Source: Burkholderiales bacterium
GTDB taxonomy: Bacteria; Pseudomonadota; Gammaproteobacteria; Burkholderiales; Burkholderiaceae_F
DNA: 64,000 nucleotides
Direction of reading: 5' to 3'
Assembly: GCA_016716275.1 (NCBI GenBank)
Contig: JADJWR010000002.1
Coordinates: 558,001 to 622,000, forward strand
Part shown: positions 49,615-58,754 of the stretch, one piece after another
Position numbering within the stretch: the first letter of the stretch is position 1
Layout: each line of letters opens with the position of its first letter
Notes under the pieces: generated by a model
Seen by the model: only the letters and a program-made list of their open reading frames with translations
What the model was told of the DNA's origin: nothing
The model's database searches: none
Position numbers and translations under genes: made by a program

Positions 49615-50805
49615 TCAGCGTGCCAGGAACTTCTCGACCAGCCGTACCCAGAAGGTGGCGCCGATCGGGATCAGCTCGTCGTTGAAGTCGAAGCTCGGGT
49701 TGTGCAGCATGCACGGCCCCTCGCCGTGGCCGGACAGGCGGTGCGCGCCGTCGCCATTGCCGATGAAGATGTACGCGCCGGGCCTTGCCTGCAGCATGAA
49801 GGCGAAGTCCTCCGAACCCATGGTCGGCTCGTAGTCGGCGAAGACGTTCTGCCCGCCGACCATCTCGCGCAGCACCTGCGCGGCGAAGGCCGCCTGCGCC
49901 GGATCGTTGATCGTCGCCGGGTAGTAGCGCTCGAACTTCACCTGCGCGCTGGCGCCGTGCGCCTCGGCGGTGAGCTGTGCGATGCGCCGCATCCGCTGCT
50001 CGACGAGCTCGGTGACGGCGGTATCGAAGGTGCGCACGCCGCCGGCGATCACCGCGGTGTCGGGCACCACGTTGACCGCATCGCCCGCCTTGACGATGGT
50101 GATCGACAGCACCGCCGCGTCGATCGGCTTCTTGTTGCGCGTGACGATGCCCTGCAGGCCCTGCGCGATCTGCACGGCGACGAACACCGGGTCGACGCCG
50201 AGGTGCGGCAGCGCCGCGTGCGCACCGCGTCCGGTGACGGTGATCTCGAAGCGGTTGCCGGAGGCCATCATCGGCCCCGGCGTGGTGGCGAACTGGCCGA
50301 CCGCGAGCCCCGGCCAGTTGTGCATGCCGAACACCGCGTCGCAGGGGAATCGCTCGAACAGCCCGTCGTCGATCATCCGCTGCGCGCCGGCGCCGCCTTC
50401 CTCGGCCGGCTGGAAGACGAAGTTCACCGTGCCGTCGAACGGCCGCGTCTCGGCCAGGTACTTCGCCGCCGCCAGCAGCATCGCCGTGTGGCCGTCGTGG
50501 CCGCAGGCGTGCATCCGGCCGGCGTGCTTCGAGGCGTGATCGAAGGCGTTGGCCTCGGCGATCGGCAGTGCATCCATGTCGGCGCGCAGGCCGATCGAGC
50601 GCCTGCCGGCGCCGTTGCGCAGCACGCCGACCACGCCGGTGCCGCCGAGCCCGCGGTGCACCTCGATGCCCCAGCCGGCCAGCAGGCCGGCCACCTTGCC
50701 GCCGGTGCGGTGCTCGTCGTAGGCGAGTTCCGGGTGGGCGTGGATGTCGCGGCGGATCGCCTGGATCTCGGCGCGGAACTGGACGATGCGGTCGATCAGG
50801 TTCAT
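49615..50805 (-). CDS. M20-family amidohydrolase (hippurate/N-acyl-amino-acid hydrolase type)
   Basis: Metal-dependent hydrolase of 396 residues. Zinc-site text: A-C-G-H-D-G-H-T-A-M-L-L, and P-A-E-E-G with the catalytic/ligand Glu pair. The dimerisation (lid) domain follows (G-R-G-A-H-A-A-L-P-H-L). The C-terminal G-S-E-D-F-A-F-M contributes the last ligand region. Start ATG 50805 gives M-N-L-I-D-R-I, immediately before the fold. Members cleave hippurate, N-acetyl-cysteine, IAA conjugates or similar amides. Confidence 0.92.
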   Translation of the reverse strand: MNLIDRIVQFRAEIQAIRRDIHAHPELAYDEHRTGGKVAGLLAGWGIEVHRGLGGTGVVGVLRNGAGRRSIGLRADMDALPIAEANAFDHASKHAGRMHACGHDGHTAMLLAAAKYLAETRPFDGTVNFVFQPAEEGGAGAQRMIDDGLFERFPCDAVFGMHNWPGLAVGQFATTPGPMMASGNRFEITVTGRGAHAALPHLGVDPVFVAVQIAQGLQGIVTRNKKPIDAAVLSITIVKAGDAVNVVPDTAVIAGGVRTFDTAVTELVEQRMRRIAQLTAEAHGASAQVKFERYYPATINDPAQAAFAAQVLREMVGGQNVFADYEPTMGSEDFAFMLQARPGAYIFIGNGDGAHRLSGHGEGPCMLHNPSFDFNDELIPIGATFWVRLVEKFLAR

Positions 50806-50870
50806 GCGGTGGCGGTCGATGGTGGCTTTCGGTGATGGACGCGCGATGCTACCGGTCGCGGTCGTGGCGA

Positions 50871-52022
50871 TCAGGTCGGGAAAGTGCCGCCGACGAGGAT
50901 GCCGCGGTCGACGTCCTCGAGCCGGGTGCGGCCGCAGAAAGCCATCGTCAGGTCGAGTTCCTTGTGGATGATCTCCAGCGCCCTGGTCACGCCGGCCTCG
51001 CCCAGCGCACCGAGCGCGTAGAGGAAGGCGCGGCCGATGTAGGTGCCGCGCGCGCCGAGCGCCCAGGCCTTCAGCACGTCCTGGCCTGAGCGGATGCCGC
51101 CGTCCATGTGCACCTCGATCCGCGAGCCGACCTCGGCGGCGATCGCCGGCAGCGCCTCGATGCTGGACACGGCCCCGTCGAGCTGGCGGCCGCCGTGGTT
51201 GCTGACGATGAGCGCGTCGGCGCCGGATTCGACCGCCAGCCGCGCGTCCTCGACGTCCTGGATTCCCTTCAGGATCAGCCTGCCGCCCCAGCGCTTCCTG
51301 ATCCACTCGACGTCGCCCCAGTTCAGCCGCGGGTCGAACTGCTGCGCCGTCCACGCCGCGAGGTTGGCCATGTCGGTCACGCCCTTGACGTGGCCGACGA
51401 TGTTGCCGAACTGCCGCCTGCGGGTGCCGAGCATGCCGAGGCACCAGCGCGGCTTCGTCATCATGTTCAGGATGTTGGCGGCGGTCAGTTTGGGCGGCGC
51501 CGACAGGCCGTTCTTCAGGTCCTTGTGCCGCTGGCCGAGGATCTGCAGGTCCAGCGTGAGCACCAGCGCATCGCAGCCGGCCGCCCTGGCGCGGTCGATC
51601 AGCCGCTCGATGAAGTCGCGGTCGCGCATCACGTACAGCTGGAACCAGAACGGGTGCCGGGTGGCGGCGGCGACGTCCTCGATCGAGCAGATGCTCATCG
51701 TCGAGAGCGTGAAGCGGATGCCGAAGCGCTGCGCGGCGCGCGCGGCGAGGATCTCGCCGTCGGCGTGCTGCATGCCGGTGAGCCCGGTCGGCGCGATCGC
51801 CACCGGCATCTTGACCTCCGCGCCGACCATCGTCGTCGCCGTGCTGCGGTTCTCGATGTTCACCGCCACCCGCTGGCGCAGCTTGATCTTGCCGAAGTCG
51901 CTCTGGTTGGCGCGGTAGGTGCTCTCGGTCCACGAGCCGGAGTCGGCGTAGTCGTAGAACATCCGCGGCACACGCCGTCTGGCCAGCAGGCGCAGGTCCT
52001 CGATGCAGGTGATGACGGTCAT
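50871..52022 (-). CDS. lldD: FMN-dependent 2-hydroxyacid (L-lactate) dehydrogenase
   Basis: Flavoenzyme of 383 residues oxidising L-lactate or a related 2-hydroxyacid. Features: Y-D-Y-A-D-S-G-S-W near residue 24, A-P-T-G-L-T-G (FMN site), the S-N-H-G-G-R-Q motif with catalytic His276, and D-G-G-I-R-S-G for phosphate binding. The usual L-lactate dehydrogenase length fits. It is the first gene of the minus-strand run lldD-amidohydrolase-ATPase-pat and diverges from argE with a 59-bp gap. Glycolate or mandelate as substrate is not excluded. Confidence 0.88.
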   Translation of the reverse strand: MTVITCIEDLRLLARRRVPRMFYDYADSGSWTESTYRANQSDFGKIKLRQRVAVNIENRSTATTMVGAEVKMPVAIAPTGLTGMQHADGEILAARAAQRFGIRFTLSTMSICSIEDVAAATRHPFWFQLYVMRDRDFIERLIDRARAAGCDALVLTLDLQILGQRHKDLKNGLSAPPKLTAANILNMMTKPRWCLGMLGTRRRQFGNIVGHVKGVTDMANLAAWTAQQFDPRLNWGDVEWIRKRWGGRLILKGIQDVEDARLAVESGADALIVSNHGGRQLDGAVSSIEALPAIAAEVGSRIEVHMDGGIRSGQDVLKAWALGARGTYIGRAFLYALGALGEAGVTRALEIIHKELDLTMAFCGRTRLEDVDRGILVGGTFPT

Positions 52023-52081
52023 CGATCGGTCTCCCTTCGGTCACCGATGGTAACGGGCAGCCGATCGAGGACCTTCCTACA

Positions 52082-53323
52082 ATGGCCGCCTTCGCCGCCT
52101 CTGTCCGGAGTCCGCCCGTGTCCGCCGCTGCCGAAACCGCCATCGCCGCACCCTCGCGCGCGGCGCTCGAGATGATCGACCGGCTGATCGCCGTGCCGAC
52201 CGTCAGTCGCGACTCCAACCTCGGCGTGATCGAGATCGCCCGCGACCACCTGGCCTCGCTCGGCTGCAAGCCGCACCTGGTCTACGACAGCACGAAGAAG
52301 AAGGCGAACCTCTTCTGCACGCTGGCCGACGACGCGGCCGCGGCCAGGACGCGCGGCATCGTGCTGTCCGGCCACACCGACGTGGTGCCGGTCGACGGCC
52401 AGGACTGGGCGAGCGACCCGTTCAAGGCCACCTATCGCGAAGGCCGGATCCACGGCCGCGGCACCGCCGACATGAAGGGGTTCATCGCGATCGCGCTGGC
52501 ATGGGCGCCGAAGTTCCTTGCCGCCCAGGCGAGTCTGCCGGTGCACCTGTCGCTGACCTTCGACGAGGAGACCAGCTTCCTCGGCGTGCGCGGCCTGGTG
52601 GCCGACCTGCAGGAGCGCGGCGTCAGGCCCGCCGGCTGCATCATCGGCGAGCCGACCGACATGCAGGCGATCGTCGCCCACAAGGGCAAGCGCGACTTCT
52701 GCTGCCGCGTGCGCGGCCGCGAGGCCCACTCGTCGCTGACGCCCACCGCGGTCAATGCGATCGAGTACGCGGCGCAGGTGATCGGCTTCATCCGCGCGCT
52801 GGCGGCGAAGATGGCGCGCGAGGAGAAGAAGGACGGCCGCTTCGAGGTGCCGCACTCGACGCTGTCCACCGGCGTGATCCACGGCGGCATCGCCACCAAC
52901 GTGGTGCCGCGTGACTGCGAGTTCTTCTTCGAGATGCGCAACATCCCGGCCACGCCGCACGACGCGATGACGCAGCCGATCGTCGAGTACGCGCAGGCGC
53001 TGCTGCCGGAGATGCGCGCGGTCGCGCCGGAGGCCGACATCCGCCTCGAGATGGGGCTCGACCTGCCCGCCTTCGGCATCGCCGCCGACGCGCCGGTGGT
53101 CAAGTGGGCGCAGCAGCTGGCGCGGACGGAGCACCTGGGCACCGGCGCGGTCAGCTTCGCCACCGAGGCGAGCGTGTTCACCGGCATCGGCATCCCGACG
53201 GTGGTGCTCGGGCCGGGCTCGATCGCCCAGGCGCACAAGCCGGACGAGTTCATCTCCTACGCGCAGGTGGCCGCCTGCGAGCAGTTCTTCGCCCGCCTGT
53301 GCGAGGCGGCGCCGCCGGCCTGA
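52082..53323 (+). CDS. argE: Acetylornithine deacetylase
   Basis: M20-family zinc enzyme of 413 residues, which removes the acetyl group of N-acetylornithine in arginine synthesis. Motifs: G-H-T-D-V-V-P-V-D-G-Q-D-W (zinc His and Asp), G-R-G-T-A-D-M-K-G, and D-E-E-T-S-F-L-G with the catalytic Glu. The first 30 or so residues are variable; a GTG at 52118 is an alternative start. A related substrate such as another N-acyl amino acid is possible, as argE paralogues are common. Its stop is 4 bp before the next gene. Confidence 0.87.
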   Translation: MAAFAASVRSPPVSAAAETAIAAPSRAALEMIDRLIAVPTVSRDSNLGVIEIARDHLASLGCKPHLVYDSTKKKANLFCTLADDAAAARTRGIVLSGHTDVVPVDGQDWASDPFKATYREGRIHGRGTADMKGFIAIALAWAPKFLAAQASLPVHLSLTFDEETSFLGVRGLVADLQERGVRPAGCIIGEPTDMQAIVAHKGKRDFCCRVRGREAHSSLTPTAVNAIEYAAQVIGFIRALAAKMAREEKKDGRFEVPHSTLSTGVIHGGIATNVVPRDCEFFFEMRNIPATPHDAMTQPIVEYAQALLPEMRAVAPEADIRLEMGLDLPAFGIAADAPVVKWAQQLARTEHLGTGAVSFATEASVFTGIGIPTVVLGPGSIAQAHKPDEFISYAQVAACEQFFARLCEAAPPA

Positions 53324-53327
53324 GGCG

Positions 53328-55409
53328 ATGACGATGGAGGCGACTGCGGCCGCGCGGGAGGAGATCGTCCGTGCCGCCTGCCCGCACGACTGTCCCGACA
53401 CCTGCGCGATGCTGGTGACGGTGCGCGAGGAGGGCGGGCGCAAGGTCGCGGTCAAGGTCGCCGGCGATCCCGAGCACCCGACCACCCGCGGCGTGCTGTG
53501 CACCAAGGTCAGCCGCTACCTCGAGCGCACCTATCACCCGGAGCGCCTGCTGCAGCCCCTGAAGCGTGTCGGCCGCAAGGGCGAAGGACGTTTCGAGCGG
53601 GTCTCGTGGGATAGCGCACTCGATGACATCGCGGCGCGGCTGCAGCGAATCGCCGCCGTCGACCCGCAGCGCATCGTGCCGTATTCGTACGCCGGCACGA
53701 TGGGACTGGTGCAGGGCGAGGCGATGGCCAGCCGCTTCTTCCACCGGCTCGGCGCCAGCCTGCTCGACCGCACCATCTGCGCCACCGCGGGCGGCGAGGC
53801 GCTGGCCCACACGCTGGGTATCCGGAGCGGACCGGCGATGGAGTCGTTCGCCGAGGCGAAGCTGATCGTGCTCTGGGGCACCAATGCGATCGCCTCCAAC
53901 CTGCACCTGTGGAGCTTCGTGCAGCAGGCCAAGCGCAACGGCGCGAAGCTGATCGCCGTCGACCCGTACCGCTCCGACACGGCGGAGAAGTGTCACCGTC
54001 ACATCGCGCTGCTTCCCGGCACCGACGGCGCGCTGGCGCTGGGACTGGCGCACGTGCTGATCCGCGAAGGCTGGCTCGACCACGACTACATCGACCGCTA
54101 CACGCTCGGCTTCGAGGCGCTGGCGCAGCGCGCGGCCGAATTCCCTCCCGCGCGCGTTGCCCGTCTGTGCGGCATCGGCGTCGAAGATGTCGAGCAGCTG
54201 GCGCACGAGTACTGGCACATCCGGCCGGCGGCGATCCGGCTGAACTACGGCATGCAGCGCTGCGCCGGCGGCGGCAACGCGGTGCGCGCGGTCGCCTGCC
54301 TGCCGGCGCTGGCAGGCCACTGGCGCGATGCCGCCGGCGGCGTGCTGCTGTCGTCGAGCGGCGTAGCCGAGGTCGATGGGGCGAGGCTGTACCGGCCGGA
54401 CCTGCTCGGCGGACGGACGCCGCGCACCATCAACATGAGCACCATCGGCGCCGACCTCGCTGCTGCCTCGCCGCCGATCGAGGCGCTGATCGTCTACGAC
54501 AGCAACCCGGTGGCGGTGGCGCCCGACTCGCGGGCGGTGGCGGCAGGGTTCGCGCGCGAGGACCTGTTCACGGTGGTGCTCGAGCACTTCCGCACCGACA
54601 CCGCCGACTATGCCGACTACGTGCTGCCGGCCACCACGCAGCTCGAGCACTTCGACGTGCACAAGTCCTACGGCCACCTGTACGTGCTGGCCAACAACCC
54701 GGCGATCGAGCCGCTCGGCGAGGCGCTGCCCAACAGCGAGATCTTCCGCCGCCTCGCTGCCCGGATGGGCTTCGCCGAGCCGTGCTTTGCCGAGACCGAC
54801 GAGCAGCTCGCCGCGCAGGCCTTCATGCGCGACGGCGCGACCGCGTCGATCGACTGGCAGACGCTGAAGCGCACCGGCTGGCAGCGGCTCGACGTGCCGC
54901 AGCCCTATGCGCCGTTTGCCGACGGCGGCTTTCCGACGCCGAGCGGCCGCTGCGAGTTCCACTCACAGGCGCTGGCCGATCTCGGCCTCGACCCGGTGCC
55001 GGGCTACGTGCCGCCGCACGAGGCAGGCGACGGCCCGCTGGCGGCGCGCTACCCGCTGGCGATGATCTCGCCGCCGGCGCGCAACTTCCTGAACTCGACC
55101 TTCGTCAACGTGAAGAGCCTGCGCGACGCCGAGGGCGAGCCGACGCTGCAGATCCACCCGGCCGACGCCGCGGCGCGCGGCATCCACGACGGCGAGCGCG
55201 TGCGGGTGTTCAACGACCGCGGCCGGTTCGAACTGGCCGCCCGGGTGACCGACCGCGCGCGGCCGGGCGTCGTCGTCGCGCTGTCGATCTGGTGGAAGAA
55301 GCTCGCTGCCGACGGGCGCAACGCCAACGAAGTGACCAGCGCGCGGCTCACCGATATGGGCCGCGCGCCGACCTTCTACGACTGCCGGGTCGAAGTCGCG
55401 CGCGCCTGA
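53328..55409 (+). CDS. Cytoplasmic molybdopterin oxidoreductase (DMSO-reductase superfamily)
   Basis: Mo/W-bis-PGD enzyme of 693 residues. An N-terminal [4Fe-4S] site is formed by Cys18, Cys22, Cys26 and Cys58 (C-P-H-D-C-P-D-T-C, then V-L-C-T-K). The molybdopterin domains follow, with W-D-S-A-L-D-D-I, D-P-Y-R-S-D-T-A and a C-terminal molydopterin-binding end with N-F-L-N-S-T-F. No Tat signal is seen, so it is cytoplasmic. Around the usual metal-ligand position the text is S-Y-A-G-T-M-G, without an obvious Cys or Sec. No electron-transfer subunit is encoded alongside. The substrate is unknown. The ATG is 4 bp after argE, so the two are probably co-transcribed. Confidence 0.87.
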   Translation: MTMEATAAAREEIVRAACPHDCPDTCAMLVTVREEGGRKVAVKVAGDPEHPTTRGVLCTKVSRYLERTYHPERLLQPLKRVGRKGEGRFERVSWDSALDDIAARLQRIAAVDPQRIVPYSYAGTMGLVQGEAMASRFFHRLGASLLDRTICATAGGEALAHTLGIRSGPAMESFAEAKLIVLWGTNAIASNLHLWSFVQQAKRNGAKLIAVDPYRSDTAEKCHRHIALLPGTDGALALGLAHVLIREGWLDHDYIDRYTLGFEALAQRAAEFPPARVARLCGIGVEDVEQLAHEYWHIRPAAIRLNYGMQRCAGGGNAVRAVACLPALAGHWRDAAGGVLLSSSGVAEVDGARLYRPDLLGGRTPRTINMSTIGADLAAASPPIEALIVYDSNPVAVAPDSRAVAAGFAREDLFTVVLEHFRTDTADYADYVLPATTQLEHFDVHKSYGHLYVLANNPAIEPLGEALPNSEIFRRLAARMGFAEPCFAETDEQLAAQAFMRDGATASIDWQTLKRTGWQRLDVPQPYAPFADGGFPTPSGRCEFHSQALADLGLDPVPGYVPPHEAGDGPLAARYPLAMISPPARNFLNSTFVNVKSLRDAEGEPTLQIHPADAAARGIHDGERVRVFNDRGRFELAARVTDRARPGVVVALSIWWKKLAADGRNANEVTSARLTDMGRAPTFYDCRVEVARA

Positions 55410-55431
55410 GCTGAGCCGGCGCGCGTCCCGG

Positions 55432-55734
55432 CTAGCGCCGTGACACCAGCAGGCCGATCAGGAAGCCGACGCCTGCGCCGAGCCCCACCGCGCCCCACGG
55501 GTGCATGTGCACCCAGTCGTCGGTGGCGTGCATGGCGGCGCGCGAGCGCTCGGCGGCGCTGTGCTGCAGATCGCCCAGACGGGCCTGCGCGCGCTTCAGT
55601 TGCTCGGCGGCGCGGCTGCGCAGATCCTGCGCCTGCTGGCCGCTGCTTTCGGCGGCCTGTGCCAGCAGTGCCTGCACGTCGTCGAGGACCTGCCGGACGT
55701 CGCCGGCCAGCTGTTCGCGATTGACATCGGTCAT
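55432..55734 (-). CDS. DUF883 (ElaB/YqjD-like) tail-anchored protein
   Basis: Small protein of 100 residues: a charged helical N-terminal part rich in Gln, Ala and Arg (about 10-70), then H-P-W-G-A-V-G-L-G-A-G-V-G-F-L-I-G-L-L at the C-terminus as a Gly-rich membrane anchor. This is the DUF883 pattern; ElaB and YqjD bind ribosomes at the inner membrane in E. coli. GGAGG lies 6 nt before the ATG at 55734; an ATG three bases earlier has poorer spacing. It ends 22 bp from the convergent end of the molybdoenzyme gene. Confidence 0.87.
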   Translation of the reverse strand: MTDVNREQLAGDVRQVLDDVQALLAQAAESSGQQAQDLRSRAAEQLKRAQARLGDLQHSAAERSRAAMHATDDWVHMHPWGAVGLGAGVGFLIGLLVSRR

Positions 55735-55968
55735 CATTGGCCTCCGTTGCCATTCATCGGTCAATGTAGAAGCGTAGCCGACGTCCCTGTTGACGGCGGT
55801 CAGCGCTGCGCCCTGCCGGGCCAGTCCGCCGCGCGCAGGCGGGATGCCGGACACCGATGCGGCACGCCTGTTGGGAAAGATCAAGGCCGCCTGCCGCCGG
55901 CCGCGGTAACAGGGAACTGGCGCGTCGACGATCAACGGTCGGGCGGCGTGCCGCCCGGAGCGCGATCG

Positions 55969-57435
55969 ATGGCACCAAAGGCGAAAACTGCACCGCGCCG
56001 GCACGGCGAAGCGGCGACGGCGGCGGCAGCCGCGCCGCCGCCCGCGTATTTCGACGCGGCCCGCTGGGGCAGGATCGCCGGCGACGTGTGGTCGGGCACG
56101 TGGCTCGGTCGCGAGGCGCTCGCACAGCGCGCCCGCCGGCGGCTGTGCGCGCTGCTGCGTTTCGCGCGGGCGCAGGTGCCGCTGTACCGGCGGCTGCATC
56201 GCGGGCTGCCGCCGCCGTCGGCGCTCGAACTCGCCGACCTGCCGGTGCTTGACAAGTCGCAGCTGATGGCCGATCTGCCCGGCTCGCTGGCGGCCGACGG
56301 GCTCGGCCGCGCCGCGCTCGAGACCTTCCTCGCCGACCCGGCGCGGATTGGCACGCCCCTGGCCGGCCACTATGCGGTGTGGACCAGTTCCGGGTCGACC
56401 GGCGTGCCGGGCGTCTTCGTGCACGACGGCGATGCGCTGGCCGTCTATGACGCGCTGGAGTTGCTGCGCTTCCGCGGACTGTCGATGGGACTGGTGCCGA
56501 CGGGGCCCTTTCTGTCGAGCGAGCGCTATGCGATGGTGGCGGCGATCGAGGGCCACTTCGCCGGCGTGGCAACCGTCGAGCGGCTGCGCCGCGCCTTTCC
56601 GCCGCTGGCGCCATGGCTGCGTGCCTTCTCGGTGCTGCAGCCGCTGCCGGCGCTGGTCGCGCAGCTGAACCAGTACCGGCCGACGCTGCTCGCCGCCTAC
56701 CCGACGGTGGCCGAACTGCTCGCCGACGAGCAGGCGGCGGGCCGACTGCGCCTGTCGCTCGACGAGCTGTGGTGCGGCGGCGAGTCGATTGGGCCGGCGA
56801 CGCGCCAGCGGATGGCGCGGCTGTTCGGCTGCCGGGTGCGCGAGGCCTACGGTGCCTCGGAGTTCCTGTCGATCGCCTGGCCCTGCCGGTACGACCGGCT
56901 GCACGTGAACTGCGACTGGGTGCTGCTCGAAGGCGTCGATGCGCAGGGGCGGGCGGTGCCGCCGGGCGTTGCCTCGCACACCACGTTGCTCACCAACCTC
57001 GCCAACCGCGCGCAGCCGCTGATCCGCTACGACCTCGGCGACTCGGTCACCGTGCTGCCGCAGCCGTGTCCGTGCGGCTCGCAGATGCCGGCGATCGAGG
57101 TGCAGGGCCGCAGCGACGACGTGCTCAGCCTCGCCGGTCGGCATGGCCAGGCGATCAAGCTGATGCCGCTGGCGCTTGCCACGGTCCTGGAGGACGAGGC
57201 GCTGGTCAATGACTTCCAGCTGCTGCAGACCGGTCGGCGGCATTTGACGCTGCGCCTTGGCCGGCCCGAGCGAGCGCGCGCCGAGGCTGCCTGCGCTGCG
57301 CTGCAGGCCTATCTGCAGCGGCTCGACCTGGCCGGCGTGCGCATCGACGTCGACCGGGCGACACCCGGTCGCGAAGCGGGCAGCGGCAAGCTGCGGCGGG
57401 TGATCAACGCGATGCGAACGCCGGACGGCGGCTGA
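55969..57435 (+). CDS. Phenylacetate-CoA-ligase-like adenylating enzyme
   Basis: ANL-superfamily (PaaK-like) protein of 488 residues. Motifs: the adenylate loop T-S-S-G-S-T-G-V-P-G, E-A-Y-G-A-S-E, Y-D-L-G-D and a C-P-C-G cluster near residue 365 as in PaaK-like proteins. The C-terminal domain is short with G-S-G-K-L-R-R-V near the end. A first segment (about 1-25) is Ala/Pro/Arg-rich. The acid substrate is unknown; no aromatic degradation genes stand near it. It is divergent from the DUF883 gene and 47 bp before the peptidase lipoprotein gene. Confidence 0.8.
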   Translation: MAPKAKTAPRRHGEAATAAAAAPPPAYFDAARWGRIAGDVWSGTWLGREALAQRARRRLCALLRFARAQVPLYRRLHRGLPPPSALELADLPVLDKSQLMADLPGSLAADGLGRAALETFLADPARIGTPLAGHYAVWTSSGSTGVPGVFVHDGDALAVYDALELLRFRGLSMGLVPTGPFLSSERYAMVAAIEGHFAGVATVERLRRAFPPLAPWLRAFSVLQPLPALVAQLNQYRPTLLAAYPTVAELLADEQAAGRLRLSLDELWCGGESIGPATRQRMARLFGCRVREAYGASEFLSIAWPCRYDRLHVNCDWVLLEGVDAQGRAVPPGVASHTTLLTNLANRAQPLIRYDLGDSVTVLPQPCPCGSQMPAIEVQGRSDDVLSLAGRHGQAIKLMPLALATVLEDEALVNDFQLLQTGRRHLTLRLGRPERARAEAACAALQAYLQRLDLAGVRIDVDRATPGREAGSGKLRRVINAMRTPDGG

Positions 57436-57482
57436 GCCGCCCGCCTGCGGCACAATCGCGCCGTTGCGGGCGCGGAGGTCGG

Positions 57483-58544
57483 ATGCGCAAGACTTGGTGG
57501 CTGCTCGTGGTGCCGGTCCTGCTGGCAGGCTGCGCGACGGTCGGCTACTACAACCAGGCGGCCCAGGGGCACCTGGCGCTGATGGCTTCGGCGCGCCCGA
57601 TCGAAGACTGGGTGGCCGATCCGGCGACTCCCCAGGCGCTGCGCGAGAGGCTGCTGCGCGCGCAGGAGATCCGCCGCTTCGCCGCCGAGTCGCTCGGCCT
57701 GCCCGACAACGGCAGCTACACCTCCTACGCCGACCTGCAGCGCCCGGCGGCGGTGTGGAACGTCTTCGCCACGCCTGAGCTTTCTCTGCAACTGAAGACC
57801 TGGTGCTACCCGGTGCTCGGCTGCGCCTCCTACCGGGGCTACTTCGACCGGGCCGACGCCGAGAAAATGGCGGCGGACCTGCAGGCGGCCGGCTACGACG
57901 TCAACGTCGCCGCCGTGCCTGCTTACTCGACGCTCGGCTGGTTCGACGACCCGCTGCTGAACACCTTCATCCACGCGCCGGAAGTCGAGCTGGCCAGGCT
58001 GGTGTTCCACGAGCTTTCGCACCAGGTCGTCTACGTCCGCGACGACACGGTGTTCAACGAGAGCTTCGCCACCGCGGTGGAGCGCGAAGGGGTGCGCCGC
58101 TGGCTCGCCGCACACGGCGACGACCGGCAGCGGGCCGCCTGGGTTGCCTACAGCGGTCGGCGTGAGGACTTCCTCGCCCTGCTGCGAACGCATCGCCGGC
58201 AGCTCGGCGAGATCTTTGCCTCGGCGGCGACGGTCGAAGAAAAGCGCGCGGCCAAGGCCGCGGTGTTCGACAAGTTGCAGCGCCAGTACCGGCAGCTGCG
58301 CAGCGAGCGATGGAACGGCTTTGCCGGCTACGACCGCTTCTTCGAGCGCAAGCTGTCCAGCGCCCATCTGGCGGCGGTCGGCGCCTACAACGACCGGGTG
58401 CCTTCTTTCGAAGCGCTGCTGGCCGAAAGCGGCGGTGACCTGCCCGCCTTCTACGCCCGGGTGCGGCAGCTCGGCGCGCTCGAGCCGGCGCGGCGCACCG
58501 CCGAGCTGAACCGCCTTGCGCCGCAGGTGGCGCAGACGGACTGA
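57483..58544 (+). CDS. Putative zinc aminopeptidase lipoprotein (HExxH)
   Basis: Lipoprotein of 353 residues: signal peptide with L-L-A-G-C (Cys17). A zinc-peptidase site H-E-L-S-H at residues 176-180 is followed by N-E-S-F-A, whose Glu is a candidate third ligand. This matches the proteobacterial family annotated as putative aminopeptidase. The C-terminal third is helical with no further hallmark. ATG 57483 fits the short n-region. Confidence 0.83.
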   Translation: MRKTWWLLVVPVLLAGCATVGYYNQAAQGHLALMASARPIEDWVADPATPQALRERLLRAQEIRRFAAESLGLPDNGSYTSYADLQRPAAVWNVFATPELSLQLKTWCYPVLGCASYRGYFDRADAEKMAADLQAAGYDVNVAAVPAYSTLGWFDDPLLNTFIHAPEVELARLVFHELSHQVVYVRDDTVFNESFATAVEREGVRRWLAAHGDDRQRAAWVAYSGRREDFLALLRTHRRQLGEIFASAATVEEKRAAKAAVFDKLQRQYRQLRSERWNGFAGYDRFFERKLSSAHLAAVGAYNDRVPSFEALLAESGGDLPAFYARVRQLGALEPARRTAELNRLAPQVAQTD

Positions 58545-58754
58545 CGGGCCAGCCGCCCGCGGCCGTCGCTGCTGCACCGCAGCGATCGGCCCGCTGGGAC
58601 TTACCCTGAAGCAGGCGCGGGCGTTGCGCGTCCCATGACGCAGGACAGGGCGCCGCGGGAGGCGGCCGCTATCATCCGGCCGGTTCCGCGCAGAGCGGAA
58701 GGCTTTCGCGATCGACGAGGCGCGCTGGCGCCGCGACAACAAAGGAGACAGGCA

